DNA of 64,000 nt from JAAUTT01 sp963846585. Lineage in GTDB: Bacteria > Bacteroidota > Bacteroidia > Bacteroidales > JAAUTT01. The stretch is from the NCBI GenBank assembly GCA_963846585.1, contig CAWJWO010000015.1, forward strand, positions 434,001 to 498,000, given 5' to 3'. Of the stretch, positions 26,580 to 35,278 are shown piece after piece. Each line of letters opens with the position of its first letter. The first letter of the stretch is position 1. The notes beneath the pieces are model-generated. The model worked only from the letters and a program-made list of their open reading frames with translations. It was not told the origin of the DNA and did not search any database. Both the position numbers and the translations under genes were made by a program.

Positions 26580-27068
26580 ATGATTGATGCCTTAAATAAT
26601 GAAAAAATTAATTTCCCGGAAAGAAATATGGGAAATCCGGTTCCTAATAAAATTGAGGTTTATGCCAAAAAGATATTAGTGGCTGAAGATGAGGAAATCA
26701 ACTTTTATTTCCTGAAAGAAGTACTGAGAAGTGAAAATGTTACAATTTTTTGGGGTAAAAATGGCGAGGAAGCATTGGAACTATTTATCAGGAATCCGGA
26801 AATAGATATAGTACTTATGGATATAAAAATGCCTGTAATGGATGGATATGAAGCCCTCAGATGCATAAAATCCATACGTAATGTACCTGTTATTGCGCAA
26901 ACTGCATATGCCATGGCGGATGAAATAAATCGTTTAATAAATGCAGGCTTTGATGAATATTTATCTAAACCAATAAATATAAAATTGTTACGGTCAATGA
27001 TTGATAAATATATTAATATGGGATATGAATCTTCCATACCAAAATTACCTAATCACTTAATCACCTAA
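26580..27068 (+). CDS. Single-domain response regulator (CheY-like receiver)
   Basis: A 162-residue protein: about 30 unassigned residues, then a receiver domain with the acidic pocket AEDEE (35-39), phosphoacceptor Asp81 in LMDIKMP and the conserved Lys in EYLSKPIN. No output domain is present. Such receivers often follow hybrid histidine kinases, but no kinase is in the window. I use ATG 26580; TTG 26571 is a possible alternative. The last residues (LPNHLIT) and the TAA stop are read from the adjacent cacttaat repeat array. Confidence 0.85.
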   Translation: MIDALNNEKINFPERNMGNPVPNKIEVYAKKILVAEDEEINFYFLKEVLRSENVTIFWGKNGEEALELFIRNPEIDIVLMDIKMPVMDGYEALRCIKSIRNVPVIAQTAYAMADEINRLINAGFDEYLSKPINIKLLRSMIDKYINMGYESSIPKLPNHLIT

Positions 27069-27125
27069 TCACTTCATCACTTCATCACTTCATCACTTCA
27101 TCACTTCATCACTTCATCACTTCAT
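27048..27125. repeat. cacttMat eight-base tandem array
   Basis: About nine copies of the eight-base word cacttcat (first copies cacttaat and cacctaat), starting inside the 3' end of the response-regulator gene and supplying its stop. It has no spacers between units, so it is not a CRISPR array. Confidence 0.9.
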
Positions 27126-27282
27126 GAAAATATTATTACATTAAGTACTTCTGTAATTAAGATTTTATAAATTTGCAGCCGCAATATTGTTGTAAAGGTT
27201 GTAAAATATTCCGCACTAACAACCAACAACTATTTTTACTAGTTTAAGCCAGAAGTTGGTACCTTCTTTCAGTTATTATATA

Positions 27283-27409
27283 TATTTTTGGAAAGAAAGC
27301 CCCAAATTCAAGGCTTGCGAAGTCAGAAAAAGCGGAGTTTACTTTTTTAGTAAACGAGCATTTTTCTGACGAGTATAACGCAGAAGTTAGGGCTTTCTTT
27401 TCAAAAATA
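27283..27409 (+). repeat. Nested hairpin element, copy B
   Basis: The outer arms 27283-27302 and 27390-27409 pair over 20 bp with one G:U (tatttttggaaagaaagccc with gggctttcttttcaaaaata). They enclose an 87-bp core with the internal stem gtcagaaaaa (27322-27331) / tttttctgac (27361-27370) and a second stem gtttact/agtaaac around a T5 loop. It ends 3 bp before the tRNA-Arg gene. TATTTTTG in the left arm also matches a -7 promoter box. Confidence 0.8.
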
Positions 27410-27412
27410 ATC

Positions 27413-27486
27413 GGTTCCGTAGCTCAGTTGGATAGAGCAACAGCCTTCTAAGCTGTGGGTCGCGCGTTCGAATCGCGCCGGAATCA
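27413..27486 (+). tRNA. tRNA-Arg (anticodon UCU)
   Basis: A 74-nt cloverleaf. The acceptor stem ggttccg pairs with cggaatc (one G:U). The D-arm contains agctcagttggatagagc, the anticodon stem acagc/gctgt holds loop cttctaa with TCT at 27447-27449, and the T-arm gcgcg-ttcgaat-cgcgc is perfect. CCA is not encoded. It decodes AGA/AGG. Confidence 0.95.
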
Positions 27487-27505
27487 CTCCTAATACCTTA
27501 ACCAA

Positions 27506-29497
27506 ATGAAAATTAAATATTTACCTGGTGTTGTCGTTGGGTTCTTTTTAATGTCAAATATCATGTATGCATCAGGTACTAAACCAGGTACTGTGGCCAT
27601 TGTAAACGGATCGGGCACAACCGATGCAGCCCATGATACTGTATGGATCACTGGTAGTCTCAGTAATCCCGGGAATTTCGAAAAAGTAATTAATGGAGAT
27701 ACCATTACAGATAAAACTAATAATAATTTTGGAAAAGGTATGCGTTATAATATAAACACGGTTTACGTGTTGGCAGCAAATACCATATATCTTGAGCAGG
27801 CTGGATTAACTGTCACCGACTCTTTGGGTACTCTTACAATAATTGGTCTGCCTTCAGGTGGCACAAACCAGAAACCTGTTCTTTTGTATAATGAAAATAA
27901 TGGTACAGGGGTTACATGCTGGAAAATCAACGCAAGTCTTACAGTGAAAAACATTCAGAATGAATCTTTTGATATTCAGGGTAAAAGCCTTAGTGATGGA
28001 TTCGACGGTGATTGGTATCTTAGTGGGAATAATATAACTATAGATATAGAAGATTGCATGGAAGAATTTCAGGCATCATATGGATGGATTAATGCACAAG
28101 CATGTCCTCAAGGCCTTAAAGCTTTCTACAGAGGCAATTATTTCCGCGATTTTGTTGGTGCTAATTCATGGTGGGCCGGCAGGGCTTTTTATGCTAAAGT
28201 CCCGGTCGATACATTAGTATTTGTAAATAATACCATAACTTTTGGTGGGCTGATGTGCCTTCAGCAGAATTCACTTACACAGTATGCTTTTATTGATCAT
28301 AACACAATCATTGACAACATTAAATATCCTTTCCAGAATCCATTTTACCTGACATGTTTTTTTACAAATAACCTTATTGTGAATTCAAATTTAGCAGGCG
28401 AAGATTCAATAAATATTATTAAACATGAAAGTCAGGATCCTACTATATTACGCCATGGTGTTATAGGAGTTGATTCTATTAATAGAAATGAAGTTTCCTT
28501 GATTCAAAATAAATACAAGGTTTATCAAAATTCACCTGGTATCGGTACATGGACTATTGACACATCTCAATGTGGCCCTGGACATATCAAATTTTATGCA
28601 GCCGGTAATGTTTTAGTAAGTGACACAAATCAGGTATTTTACAATTACTGGCATGGCATTAATCCAAAGGACGGTAAACATGATTCCGCATATTCTTATT
28701 TAACATGGAATGTTTCAAAACCAGGCCCTTACGGACTTGTTAACTACCCTGAAACGTTTATTAACTCAAGAGGTGTTGCTATGGCAGCTAAATATCCAGG
28801 AATTGTAATTTCTTCTGCAAACCCAAATTCTGTATATTCCATGCCAACCCAGGCCCTTAAAATGAAAACATCCTGTTTGGATACATCACAGGTAAAATGG
28901 TGGATACAATGGAACAGATCTCAATATTTAGTTCCAAATGTTTCAGCACCAGCTTTATCCAGGAGCATAACCTTTGGCGATTGTGACCCTGCAACAATTT
29001 CTGGTCCTAATGGTGTGGAAGTTCCATATAAATCATCTACAGGTGGTATTACCGCATTTACCGACTTAAATGAAAACTTCAATCAGACTGTTGCTTTATC
29101 AACTCTTGACGGTTTACCTGTTGGTTCATTTATATGGGGAACAAAAACTTATAACGAAACAACATCTTTAAACACTGTGAGAGATGCTTACAATTTGGAA
29201 TCTGGTTATTCAGGCGTTAATACTTCAACAGATGTAACTTCAATTACATTAAACTGCTATCCTAATCCTGCCAGCAGTGCAGCAACATTTACATTTACCC
29301 TTCCAAATCCAACACATATTAATTTAACAGTTTATAATTTGTTGGGCAAGGTTATGACAACCCTTATTAATGAAAACATGCCGGAAGGTGCACATTCAGT
29401 AGAATATAATCCGGCCGGATTACCAAAAGGAATTTATATATATGTGCTTACTACTAATGAAACTGTTGTAAAAGGGAAAATGATCCTGGAAAAGTAA
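27506..29497 (+). CDS. Secreted protein with type IX secretion (Por) sorting domain
   Basis: A 663-residue secreted protein: signal peptide at residues 1-24 (ending MYASG), a long middle rich in Asn, Thr and Gly that may be a beta-helix (motifs such as FVNNTITFGG and FIDHNTIID), and a C-terminal sorting domain of about 80 residues (NCYPNPASSAATFTF ... VYNLLGKV ... LPKGIYIYVL ... VKGKMILEK). That domain directs export by the T9SS and cleavage or anchoring at the cell surface, and is diagnostic of Bacteroidota. The function of the passenger is not recognisable. It starts only 19 bp after the tRNA. Confidence 0.85.
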   Translation: MKIKYLPGVVVGFFLMSNIMYASGTKPGTVAIVNGSGTTDAAHDTVWITGSLSNPGNFEKVINGDTITDKTNNNFGKGMRYNINTVYVLAANTIYLEQAGLTVTDSLGTLTIIGLPSGGTNQKPVLLYNENNGTGVTCWKINASLTVKNIQNESFDIQGKSLSDGFDGDWYLSGNNITIDIEDCMEEFQASYGWINAQACPQGLKAFYRGNYFRDFVGANSWWAGRAFYAKVPVDTLVFVNNTITFGGLMCLQQNSLTQYAFIDHNTIIDNIKYPFQNPFYLTCFFTNNLIVNSNLAGEDSINIIKHESQDPTILRHGVIGVDSINRNEVSLIQNKYKVYQNSPGIGTWTIDTSQCGPGHIKFYAAGNVLVSDTNQVFYNYWHGINPKDGKHDSAYSYLTWNVSKPGPYGLVNYPETFINSRGVAMAAKYPGIVISSANPNSVYSMPTQALKMKTSCLDTSQVKWWIQWNRSQYLVPNVSAPALSRSITFGDCDPATISGPNGVEVPYKSSTGGITAFTDLNENFNQTVALSTLDGLPVGSFIWGTKTYNETTSLNTVRDAYNLESGYSGVNTSTDVTSITLNCYPNPASSAATFTFTLPNPTHINLTVYNLLGKVMTTLINENMPEGAHSVEYNPAGLPKGIYIYVLTTNETVVKGKMILEK

Positions 29498-29504
29498 TGA
29501 AGTA

Positions 29505-29565
29505 CTTAGTGTCTATAGTGCATAGTGCTTAGTGCATAGTGCATAGTGCTTACTGCTTAGTGATT
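29505..29565. repeat. agtgctt/agtgcat heptad array
   Basis: About seven agtgctt/agtgcat words between the T9SS cargo gene and the transglutaminase gene; the same family occurs after aroG. It is open in one frame and would add 17 spurious residues to the next gene if a GTG at 29539 were used. Confidence 0.8.
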
Positions 29566-29589
29566 GGTGCATTAATTAAACTTAATCCT

Positions 29590-30690
29590 ATGAAATTTTT
29601 AATTAAGTTACCTGCATTGGTAATAATTATTTATTTAACATCCTCATATGGATACCTGACAACAGGTAAGAATATTATAAAGAATGTTGTTACATATCAA
29701 AACAATGATAATTCAGGGCAAATAATCCCTTCAAAATATAATTGTTTCAGCAATGCCTGGAACGAACAGGACCGTTATGCTGCAAGTGTACCTGATAAAT
29801 ACAAATCGTCTGTTAATGATCTTGTAAAATATCTGTGTAAAAATGCAAAAAATAATATTGAAAAGGCAAGGGTAATATTTACATGGATTGCACTTAATAT
29901 TTCATATGACGATTATGGTTTTAATACAGGTCATTACCATGATTGTTCCCCGGAAGCAGTGTTTAAATCAAAAGAAACAGTTTGTGAAGGATATAGTGCA
30001 CTTTTTGAATATATGGGGAAACAGGCAGGTCTGGATATTGTATCTATCAGGGGATATGCCAAAGGAATTGGATACCATAAAGGTGATAAATTTTCAGAAA
30101 CCAATCATGCGTGGAATGCTGTTAACATAGATGGCATTTGGAAATTGTTTGATGTAACCTGGGCATCAGGATATGGAACCGGTGTGAATGGCAAGCTTGT
30201 AACCCATAAAAGGTTTAACGGGTTCTGGTTTGATACGGAACCGGAAGCATTTATATTTTCACATTTTCCGGAAGATACTCAATGGCAATTGAATAATTTA
30301 TCAATAACAAAGAAACAGTTTGAGAATTTTCCCTATGTTGAAGATGGATATTTTGAAATGGGATTTGACGGTGAAACCTGCCTGAAAAATGTTTTAAACG
30401 GAACTTTTACCGGATTCCCCAATGCTTATGGGGCTGATGTATTAATCCATGTAATTTCGATCCCATATGAGAAAAAAATTGCAAGAGAAAAGATTTTAAA
30501 CATTAGAGTAAACTCAATAAAAGCCTGTGATATAGTTATCGTTAATAATAAACAGGTGATGCCTCTGAATAAAAAGGGTAATGAGTTTTCGGCTATTATC
30601 CGTCCTCATGCGGGAAAATTGTCATTAAATGTCAAAACTGATCCTAAAAGCCGAATGTATAGCACCATGCTTGAATATAAGGTAGAATAG
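29590..30690 (+). CDS. Secreted transglutaminase-like protein
   Basis: A 366-residue protein with a signal peptide (MKFLIKLPALVIIIYLTSS). The transglutaminase/protease core carries the Cys-His-Asp triad: Cys in KETVCEGYSALF, His in NHAWNAVNIDG and Asp in WKLFDVTWASG. Bacterial members act as proteases or cross-linkers in the periplasm; substrate unknown. I start at ATG 29590 because an upstream GTG would only add repeat-encoded residues. The C-terminal 120 residues look like a beta-rich domain. Confidence 0.8.
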   Translation: MKFLIKLPALVIIIYLTSSYGYLTTGKNIIKNVVTYQNNDNSGQIIPSKYNCFSNAWNEQDRYAASVPDKYKSSVNDLVKYLCKNAKNNIEKARVIFTWIALNISYDDYGFNTGHYHDCSPEAVFKSKETVCEGYSALFEYMGKQAGLDIVSIRGYAKGIGYHKGDKFSETNHAWNAVNIDGIWKLFDVTWASGYGTGVNGKLVTHKRFNGFWFDTEPEAFIFSHFPEDTQWQLNNLSITKKQFENFPYVEDGYFEMGFDGETCLKNVLNGTFTGFPNAYGADVLIHVISIPYEKKIAREKILNIRVNSIKACDIVIVNNKQVMPLNKKGNEFSAIIRPHAGKLSLNVKTDPKSRMYSTMLEYKVE

Positions 30691-30711
30691 AAAAAGATGA
30701 CAATAAAATTG

Positions 30712-31590
30712 TTATATTTTATTCACCGATATTAATTCCACTTCGAAAATTAATGATGTAAACGGGGGAATAATTCCTGTAGATGAACCGTTTTCTCCGA
30801 ATGCAACATCAGAAGGCATTATAAATAATGCCTTTTCACCTTCATGCATCAATCCTATTGCATCTTCCATCCCTTTAATTACCTGCCATTGCTGACCATA
30901 AACAAACTGAAACGGTTCATTGCGCTGACGCGTGGAATCGAAAAACTTTCCGTTAAGAAATCTCCCTTCATAATGAACAACTACAGTATCACCAATATTC
31001 ACAGTTTTAGTATTACCTTTTTTAAGTGGCAAATAATACATTCCATTTTGCAAAGGTTTAGTCTTTAGTTTTGAATCCTGGAGATATTGTTTAATGATTG
31101 TTTTTTCATATTCACCAAAATCTTCCACCCATTTTAAGAATGCTTCTTTTTCACGGGCATATTCCTGAGGAGTTTGTATATCAACGATACTTAAATCGAC
31201 TTTCATTTTATCAGTTAACTTGAAATATGAAGGCATTGCTGATGAAAGTGTTTTCCTGAAAAAGCTGGCTGCAGAAATAATAAAACTGGCTGAATCGTCT
31301 TTTCCTGTTAAGGTTATACATTTATCGATTGATCCTTTAAAATCAGGTTTTGAAATTTGAAATTTTCTCTTCCCCCTGAAAATTATTGAGTCTTTCATTG
31401 TTTTATAGGAAATATTAGCCGTAACAAAATCATTATATGCACATTTAGCACCATCATCGCCAATTTTTATGAGTTTATAATAAAAACCTTCATCATGTTT
31501 GGTATAACCCGGATAATCAGGTTTTTTACAGCATGAAGCAATTAATATTACAACCAAATAAAGAAAATAAATATTTACACTCCTGTTCAT
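30712..31590 (-). CDS. FKBP-type peptidyl-prolyl isomerase lipoprotein
   Basis: A 292-residue lipoprotein with lipobox LIASC in the signal peptide and a C-terminal FKBP domain (GDTVVVHYEGRFLNGKFFDSTR ... GMEDAIGLMHEGEKALFIMPSDVAFGENG). It probably helps fold exported proteins in the periplasm. The middle 150 residues are unassigned. It starts 1 bp after the next FKBP gene ends, as third gene of an nrnA-FKBP-FKBP operon. Confidence 0.85.
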   Translation of the reverse strand: MNRSVNIYFLYLVVILIASCCKKPDYPGYTKHDEGFYYKLIKIGDDGAKCAYNDFVTANISYKTMKDSIIFRGKRKFQISKPDFKGSIDKCITLTGKDDSASFIISAASFFRKTLSSAMPSYFKLTDKMKVDLSIVDIQTPQEYAREKEAFLKWVEDFGEYEKTIIKQYLQDSKLKTKPLQNGMYYLPLKKGNTKTVNIGDTVVVHYEGRFLNGKFFDSTRQRNEPFQFVYGQQWQVIKGMEDAIGLMHEGEKALFIMPSDVAFGENGSSTGIIPPFTSLIFEVELISVNKI

Positions 31591-31591
31591 T

Positions 31592-32119
31592 TTAGTCTGA
31601 TTGTTGAGTTAGTTCTATATCGTAAACTATAACTGATCGTGGGGGTATCTGGTCTTCATCGCCTATTAATCCATGAGCCAAATGCGGAGGCAAAATAAAC
31701 CTTGCTTTATCTCCAACTTTTAACATCCTTACACCTTCGTCCAAACCTGCCTCTACTTCTCCTTTGCCTGCCCTGAATTTTTTGGGGCCAAGTTTATCAG
31801 ATGAATAACAAAGTGTTCCATCTAATAAAGATACCTTATAATTTATTGTCAGCACCTTGCCTTCAGCTACCGGATCCCCGTTACCCCTTGCATATATCAT
31901 GTACCATAAACCAGTTTGAGATGTTTGCATAACCCAACTGTGCCGTTTCAAATATCCCCTGATCATATCTGCATCTTTACCGACCAGAAATTTATTTATT
32001 CTGATAAGGTTTTCCTTTTGCCTGACTTCTAAATTTGGCATATGTCCCTGAGGCTCATGCCTGCATGAATTTAATAAAAGCAGTAGCAAAATAAATAACA
32101 GGTAATGTTTATTATTCAT
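31592..32119 (-). CDS. FKBP-type peptidyl-prolyl isomerase lipoprotein (GldI-like)
   Basis: A 175-residue lipoprotein with lipobox LLLNSC and an FKBP domain over the last 100 residues (GLDEGVRMLKVGDKARFILPPHLAHG). GldI, a gliding/T9SS-associated lipoprotein of Flavobacterium, has this architecture, but orthology is not proven. Its ATG overlaps the nrnA stop by 4 bp, indicating translational coupling. Confidence 0.82.
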   Translation of the reverse strand: MNNKHYLLFILLLLLLNSCRHEPQGHMPNLEVRQKENLIRINKFLVGKDADMIRGYLKRHSWVMQTSQTGLWYMIYARGNGDPVAEGKVLTINYKVSLLDGTLCYSSDKLGPKKFRAGKGEVEAGLDEGVRMLKVGDKARFILPPHLAHGLIGDEDQIPPRSVIVYDIELTQQSD

Positions 32120-33141
32120 ACTTCTTTAAGATCATTTATATACATAGGTAAAATATCTATAAATTTTTTAATAGTTTCAACCATTGAAAGTATTGATTCT
32201 CCGCCTGCAGCGTTTAAATGGCCCCCACCTGAAAAATGATTCATTGAAAATAAATTTACCGGAAAATTACCTCTCGAGCGGAATGATATTTTTATTTTGT
32301 CTTTTTGTTCAATAAATAATGCTGAAAAAACAATTCCTTTAATTGATAATGGAAGGTTTACAAAACCTTCTGAATCTCCAATGTTAAATTCGTACTTTTT
32401 TTGTTCTTCAAGTGTTAAACAAATAAAAGCAGATCTATAATCAGGCAGATACTGCATTTTATCGTTCAAACAATAACCAAGTAGCCGCATTCTTTGAAAA
32501 GAAAAATTATCATAAATAAGATGATAAATTTCATCTTTCTCTATACTATATCCAAGTAAATCGGAAACAATCTCAAATGTCCTTATTTGAGATGAGTTAT
32601 AGCTAAAACATCCGGTATCAGTCATTATACCTGTATATAAGCATTTAGCAATTGTTTTATCAATTATATCCTTTCCGCCAATGGCAAGGATAAATTCATA
32701 TATAAGTTCACAGGTAGAACTTGCCCCGATATATGACAAGCTATAATTAACAGGAATTTTCGGATATGGATGATGGTCTATCATTATTTTAAATGCTTTT
32801 GAGCCATGAATGACATTTTCCATTTTTCCGCCCCGTTTTGCATCATTATAATCAAGAATAAAAATAATATCAGCAGAATAAATAATGTTCTTTGCCTTTT
32901 CAGGTTCACTTGAATAAACAGTAACGCTCTCATTGCCTGGTACCCACTTTAAAAATTCAGGGTAATCGTTTGGCGTAACAGGATAAACCTCGTGTCCGGT
33001 TTTAATCAGGTAAGCAAATAAGCCAAGCATAGAACCAATAGCGTCCCCGTCAGGATTAATATGTGTGGTTACAACAATTTTTGATCGTTTTTTTAAAATG
33101 TTTTGTATTTCTATTGCCTCAAAATTATTTTTTAATATCAC
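32116..33141 (-). CDS. nrnA: DHH/DHHA1 phosphoesterase, NrnA-like oligoribonuclease/pAp phosphatase
   Basis: A 341-residue cytoplasmic phosphoesterase. HINPDGDAIGSMLG near residue 27, DYNDAKRGG near 97, the DHH motif in MIDHHPYPK near 121, and a C-terminal DHHA1 domain with FSGGGHLNAAGG near 302. Relatives degrade nanoRNA and dephosphorylate 3'-phosphoadenosine 5'-phosphate. It is the first gene of a three-gene minus-strand operon and diverges from ndk. Confidence 0.9.
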   Translation of the reverse strand: MILKNNFEAIEIQNILKKRSKIVVTTHINPDGDAIGSMLGLFAYLIKTGHEVYPVTPNDYPEFLKWVPGNESVTVYSSEPEKAKNIIYSADIIFILDYNDAKRGGKMENVIHGSKAFKIMIDHHPYPKIPVNYSLSYIGASSTCELIYEFILAIGGKDIIDKTIAKCLYTGIMTDTGCFSYNSSQIRTFEIVSDLLGYSIEKDEIYHLIYDNFSFQRMRLLGYCLNDKMQYLPDYRSAFICLTLEEQKKYEFNIGDSEGFVNLPLSIKGIVFSALFIEQKDKIKISFRSRGNFPVNLFSMNHFSGGGHLNAAGGESILSMVETIKKFIDILPMYINDLKEV

Positions 33142-33194
33142 CAGATTGATAATTAATGTGCTTTCAAATATATAAATAATGTAAATAGCTAACC

Positions 33195-33223
33195 TTTGAG
33201 TTATGAATTATTTTCTAACTTTG
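33195..33223 (+). promoter_or_regulatory. Putative promoter of ndk
   Basis: TTTG at 33195-33198 and TAACTTTG at 33216-33223 (exact TAnnTTTG), spacer 17 bp, 21 bp before the ndk ATG. The spacer is somewhat short for the usual consensus. Confidence 0.4.
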
Positions 33224-33244
33224 CCTTTCATTTTATAAATTTAT

Positions 33245-33670
33245 ATGGCAGGAAATATAACTTTTACTATAATAAAACCCGATGCAGTTAAAAATGGTTA
33301 TTTGGGTGAAATATTAGCTACAATAATAAAAAATGGCTTTTCAATTAAAGGTTTAAAAATGTTAATGATTAATAATCAGGAAGCTGAATCATTCTATATA
33401 ATTCACAAAGAACGTGAATTTTTTAATAGTCTTGTGGAATTTATGATTTCAGGCCCAATTGTTGTCGCGGTTATTACAAAAGAAAATGCTGTGGAAGATT
33501 TCCGAAAGTTAATTGGTTCAACCGATCCGAATAAAGCTGCAGAAGGTACCATTCGTAAACGTTTTGCAGGTTCGGTACAGGAAAATGCTGTCCATGGGTC
33601 TGATTCAGATGAAAATGCATTAGTTGAATCTTCTTTTTTCTTTTCCACAAGCGAACTTCTATTATCGTAA
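33245..33670 (+). CDS. ndk: Nucleoside diphosphate kinase
   Basis: A 141-residue kinase balancing NTP pools. TIIKPDAVKNG lies at residues 8-18, RKLIGSTDPNKAAEGTIRKRFA at 87-108, and the phosphorylated His117 is in NAVHGSDS. The length is normal. Its 3' end overlaps the 3' end of the convergent DUF721 gene by 9 bp. Confidence 0.97.
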   Translation: MAGNITFTIIKPDAVKNGYLGEILATIIKNGFSIKGLKMLMINNQEAESFYIIHKEREFFNSLVEFMISGPIVVAVITKENAVEDFRKLIGSTDPNKAAEGTIRKRFAGSVQENAVHGSDSDENALVESSFFFSTSELLLS

Positions 33671-33952
33671 CACTATATCATCAACGACATTTTCCCCAAC
33701 CTTGTCGTTAAGTGCTTTAATAATTTTTGACTTAAGTAGTAACAGTTCATTTCTTATAACTGAAGATGAAAGAGATACAAAAAGTACCCTGTCTTTAAAA
33801 TATAATTTGGTTGTGGCTTTGGATATATTATTGCCCAGAACTTCACCCCAGGAATTGATGACGCTTATCTCCTTTAATTTCCGGTCGATGTGCAATTCTT
33901 TAAGCAACTCATTTATAACCTCCCCAATATTTTGGACATTACTCCTTCGCAT
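33662..33952 (-). CDS. DUF721 / DciA-like protein
   Basis: A 96-residue protein matching the DUF721 family: SWGEVLGNNISKATTKLYFKDRVLFVSLSSSVIRNELLLLKSKII. DciA, a member of this family, is the ancestral loader of the DnaB helicase. The adjacent recF, in the same direction, supports a DNA-replication context. Whether this short form loads helicase is inference. It overlaps ndk tail to tail. Confidence 0.8.
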   Translation of the reverse strand: MRRSNVQNIGEVINELLKELHIDRKLKEISVINSWGEVLGNNISKATTKLYFKDRVLFVSLSSSVIRNELLLLKSKIIKALNDKVGENVVDDIVLR

Positions 33953-33956
33953 AAAA

Positions 33957-34048
33957 TAGTTGTTAGTTGTCAGTTGTTAGTTGTTAGTTGTTAGTTGTTA
34001 GTTGCTTCTTCATCACTTAATCACTTAATCACTTAATCACCTAATCAC
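33957..34048. repeat. ttagttg heptads followed by cacttaat words
   Basis: About seven ttagttg words (33957-34005) adjoin about four cacttaat words (34012-34048). The latter overlap the recF 3' end: its final codons (KVIR) and TGA are read from the array in reverse complement. Confidence 0.85.
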
Positions 34049-35152
34049 TTTAATAATCCCGTCCGCCTGTATATGAAATAACCTGTAACTTGTACCAATT
34101 TTTTCAAGTATGCCCCCCATCCTTTCAACACTGGTATCGGAAATAAAAATCTGACCAAAATCAGAACTTGATACCAATTGGATTATTTTATTTACCCTCG
34201 ATTCATCAAATTTATCGAAAATATCGTCCATAAGCAGAATAGGATGTAATTTTGATTGCATTTTTATAAAATCGAATTGTGCAAGTTTAAGAGCTACGAG
34301 GTAAGTTTTTTGTTGTCCTTGAGAACCAATACGTTTTATTGGATAATTACCAAGTTGAAGCAAAAGATCGTCTTTATGTATGCCAGTAGTAGTAAATTGA
34401 AATTTCAAGTCTCTGTCGATCGACTTTTCCAATAAATCGGTATAGCTTTCTTCTGATAACTGTGAATGATATTTTAAATCAACCAGTTCAGTACCATCAG
34501 AAATAAAATCATAATAATGTTGAAATACGGGTATTAAACTATTAATAAAAGATTTCCTTTTTTCAAAAATAAAATTTCCATTATTAATGAGTTGTTCGTT
34601 CCATATATTAAGCAATTCAGAATCTATCCTTACATTTTGTTCTGAATCCTTTAATATCTGATTTCGTTGAACAAGAGCGCGATTATATCGCAATATATAT
34701 TCAAGATATTGATTATCAAACTGTGAAAGAACTACATCGATAAATTTTCTTCTGACTTCACTGCCTTCAAGAATCAAACTACTATCAGACGGTGAAATCA
34801 TAACTACCGGAATTAATCCCAAATGATTTGAAAGACGCTCATATTCCTTTCCATTCCGGCGAAAAACCTTTCGTTGTCCAATTTTCACCCCACAGTAAAT
34901 ATTTTCAGGCTGCTCCTGACGCAGATATTCTCCCTGAATCACGAAAAATTCCTGGTTATGTTTTAAATTTTGATGATCAGTGCCTGAAAAAAAACTTTTA
35001 CATAGTGACAGATAATATATTGCATCTAAAATATTTGTTTTGCCTATCCCATTATTACCAACAAAACAGTTTATTTTTGAATCAAATTCCAGGGAAGCTT
35101 CCTCATAATTTTTAAAATTCAATATAATAAGTTTGCGAAGACAGGTATGCAT
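34037..35152 (-). CDS. recF: DNA replication and repair protein RecF
   Basis: A 371-residue SMC-like ATPase of recombinational repair. Walker A FVGNNGIGKTNILDAI is near residue 31, the signature region RIGSQGQQKTYLVALKLAQ near 281, and Walker B PILLMDDIFDKFDESR near 313. The length is normal. The last four codons and the stop fall inside a tandem repeat, so the extreme C-terminus may be recently changed. Confidence 0.95.
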   Translation of the reverse strand: MHTCLRKLIILNFKNYEEASLEFDSKINCFVGNNGIGKTNILDAIYYLSLCKSFFSGTDHQNLKHNQEFFVIQGEYLRQEQPENIYCGVKIGQRKVFRRNGKEYERLSNHLGLIPVVMISPSDSSLILEGSEVRRKFIDVVLSQFDNQYLEYILRYNRALVQRNQILKDSEQNVRIDSELLNIWNEQLINNGNFIFEKRKSFINSLIPVFQHYYDFISDGTELVDLKYHSQLSEESYTDLLEKSIDRDLKFQFTTTGIHKDDLLLQLGNYPIKRIGSQGQQKTYLVALKLAQFDFIKMQSKLHPILLMDDIFDKFDESRVNKIIQLVSSSDFGQIFISDTSVERMGGILEKIGTSYRLFHIQADGIIKVIR

Positions 35153-35278
35153 AATAATTTGATATTTGACAAATATAATTGATTATTGATTATTGTTTTC
35201 TTTAAAATTTATGATCAATTGTTTTAGATAATTAACAAAACAATTACATTTGCGTTTGATTTTTAAGAATACAAGTCT

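Noticed and set aside
27048..27125. Possible CRISPR array
   Set aside because: Units are eight bases with no spacers and no cas genes; it is a simple tandem repeat. The same holds for all other arrays in the window.
29539..29589. Upstream GTG start for the transglutaminase gene
   Set aside because: The added 17 residues are read from agtgcat repeats, and the ATG at 29590 starts a clean signal peptide.
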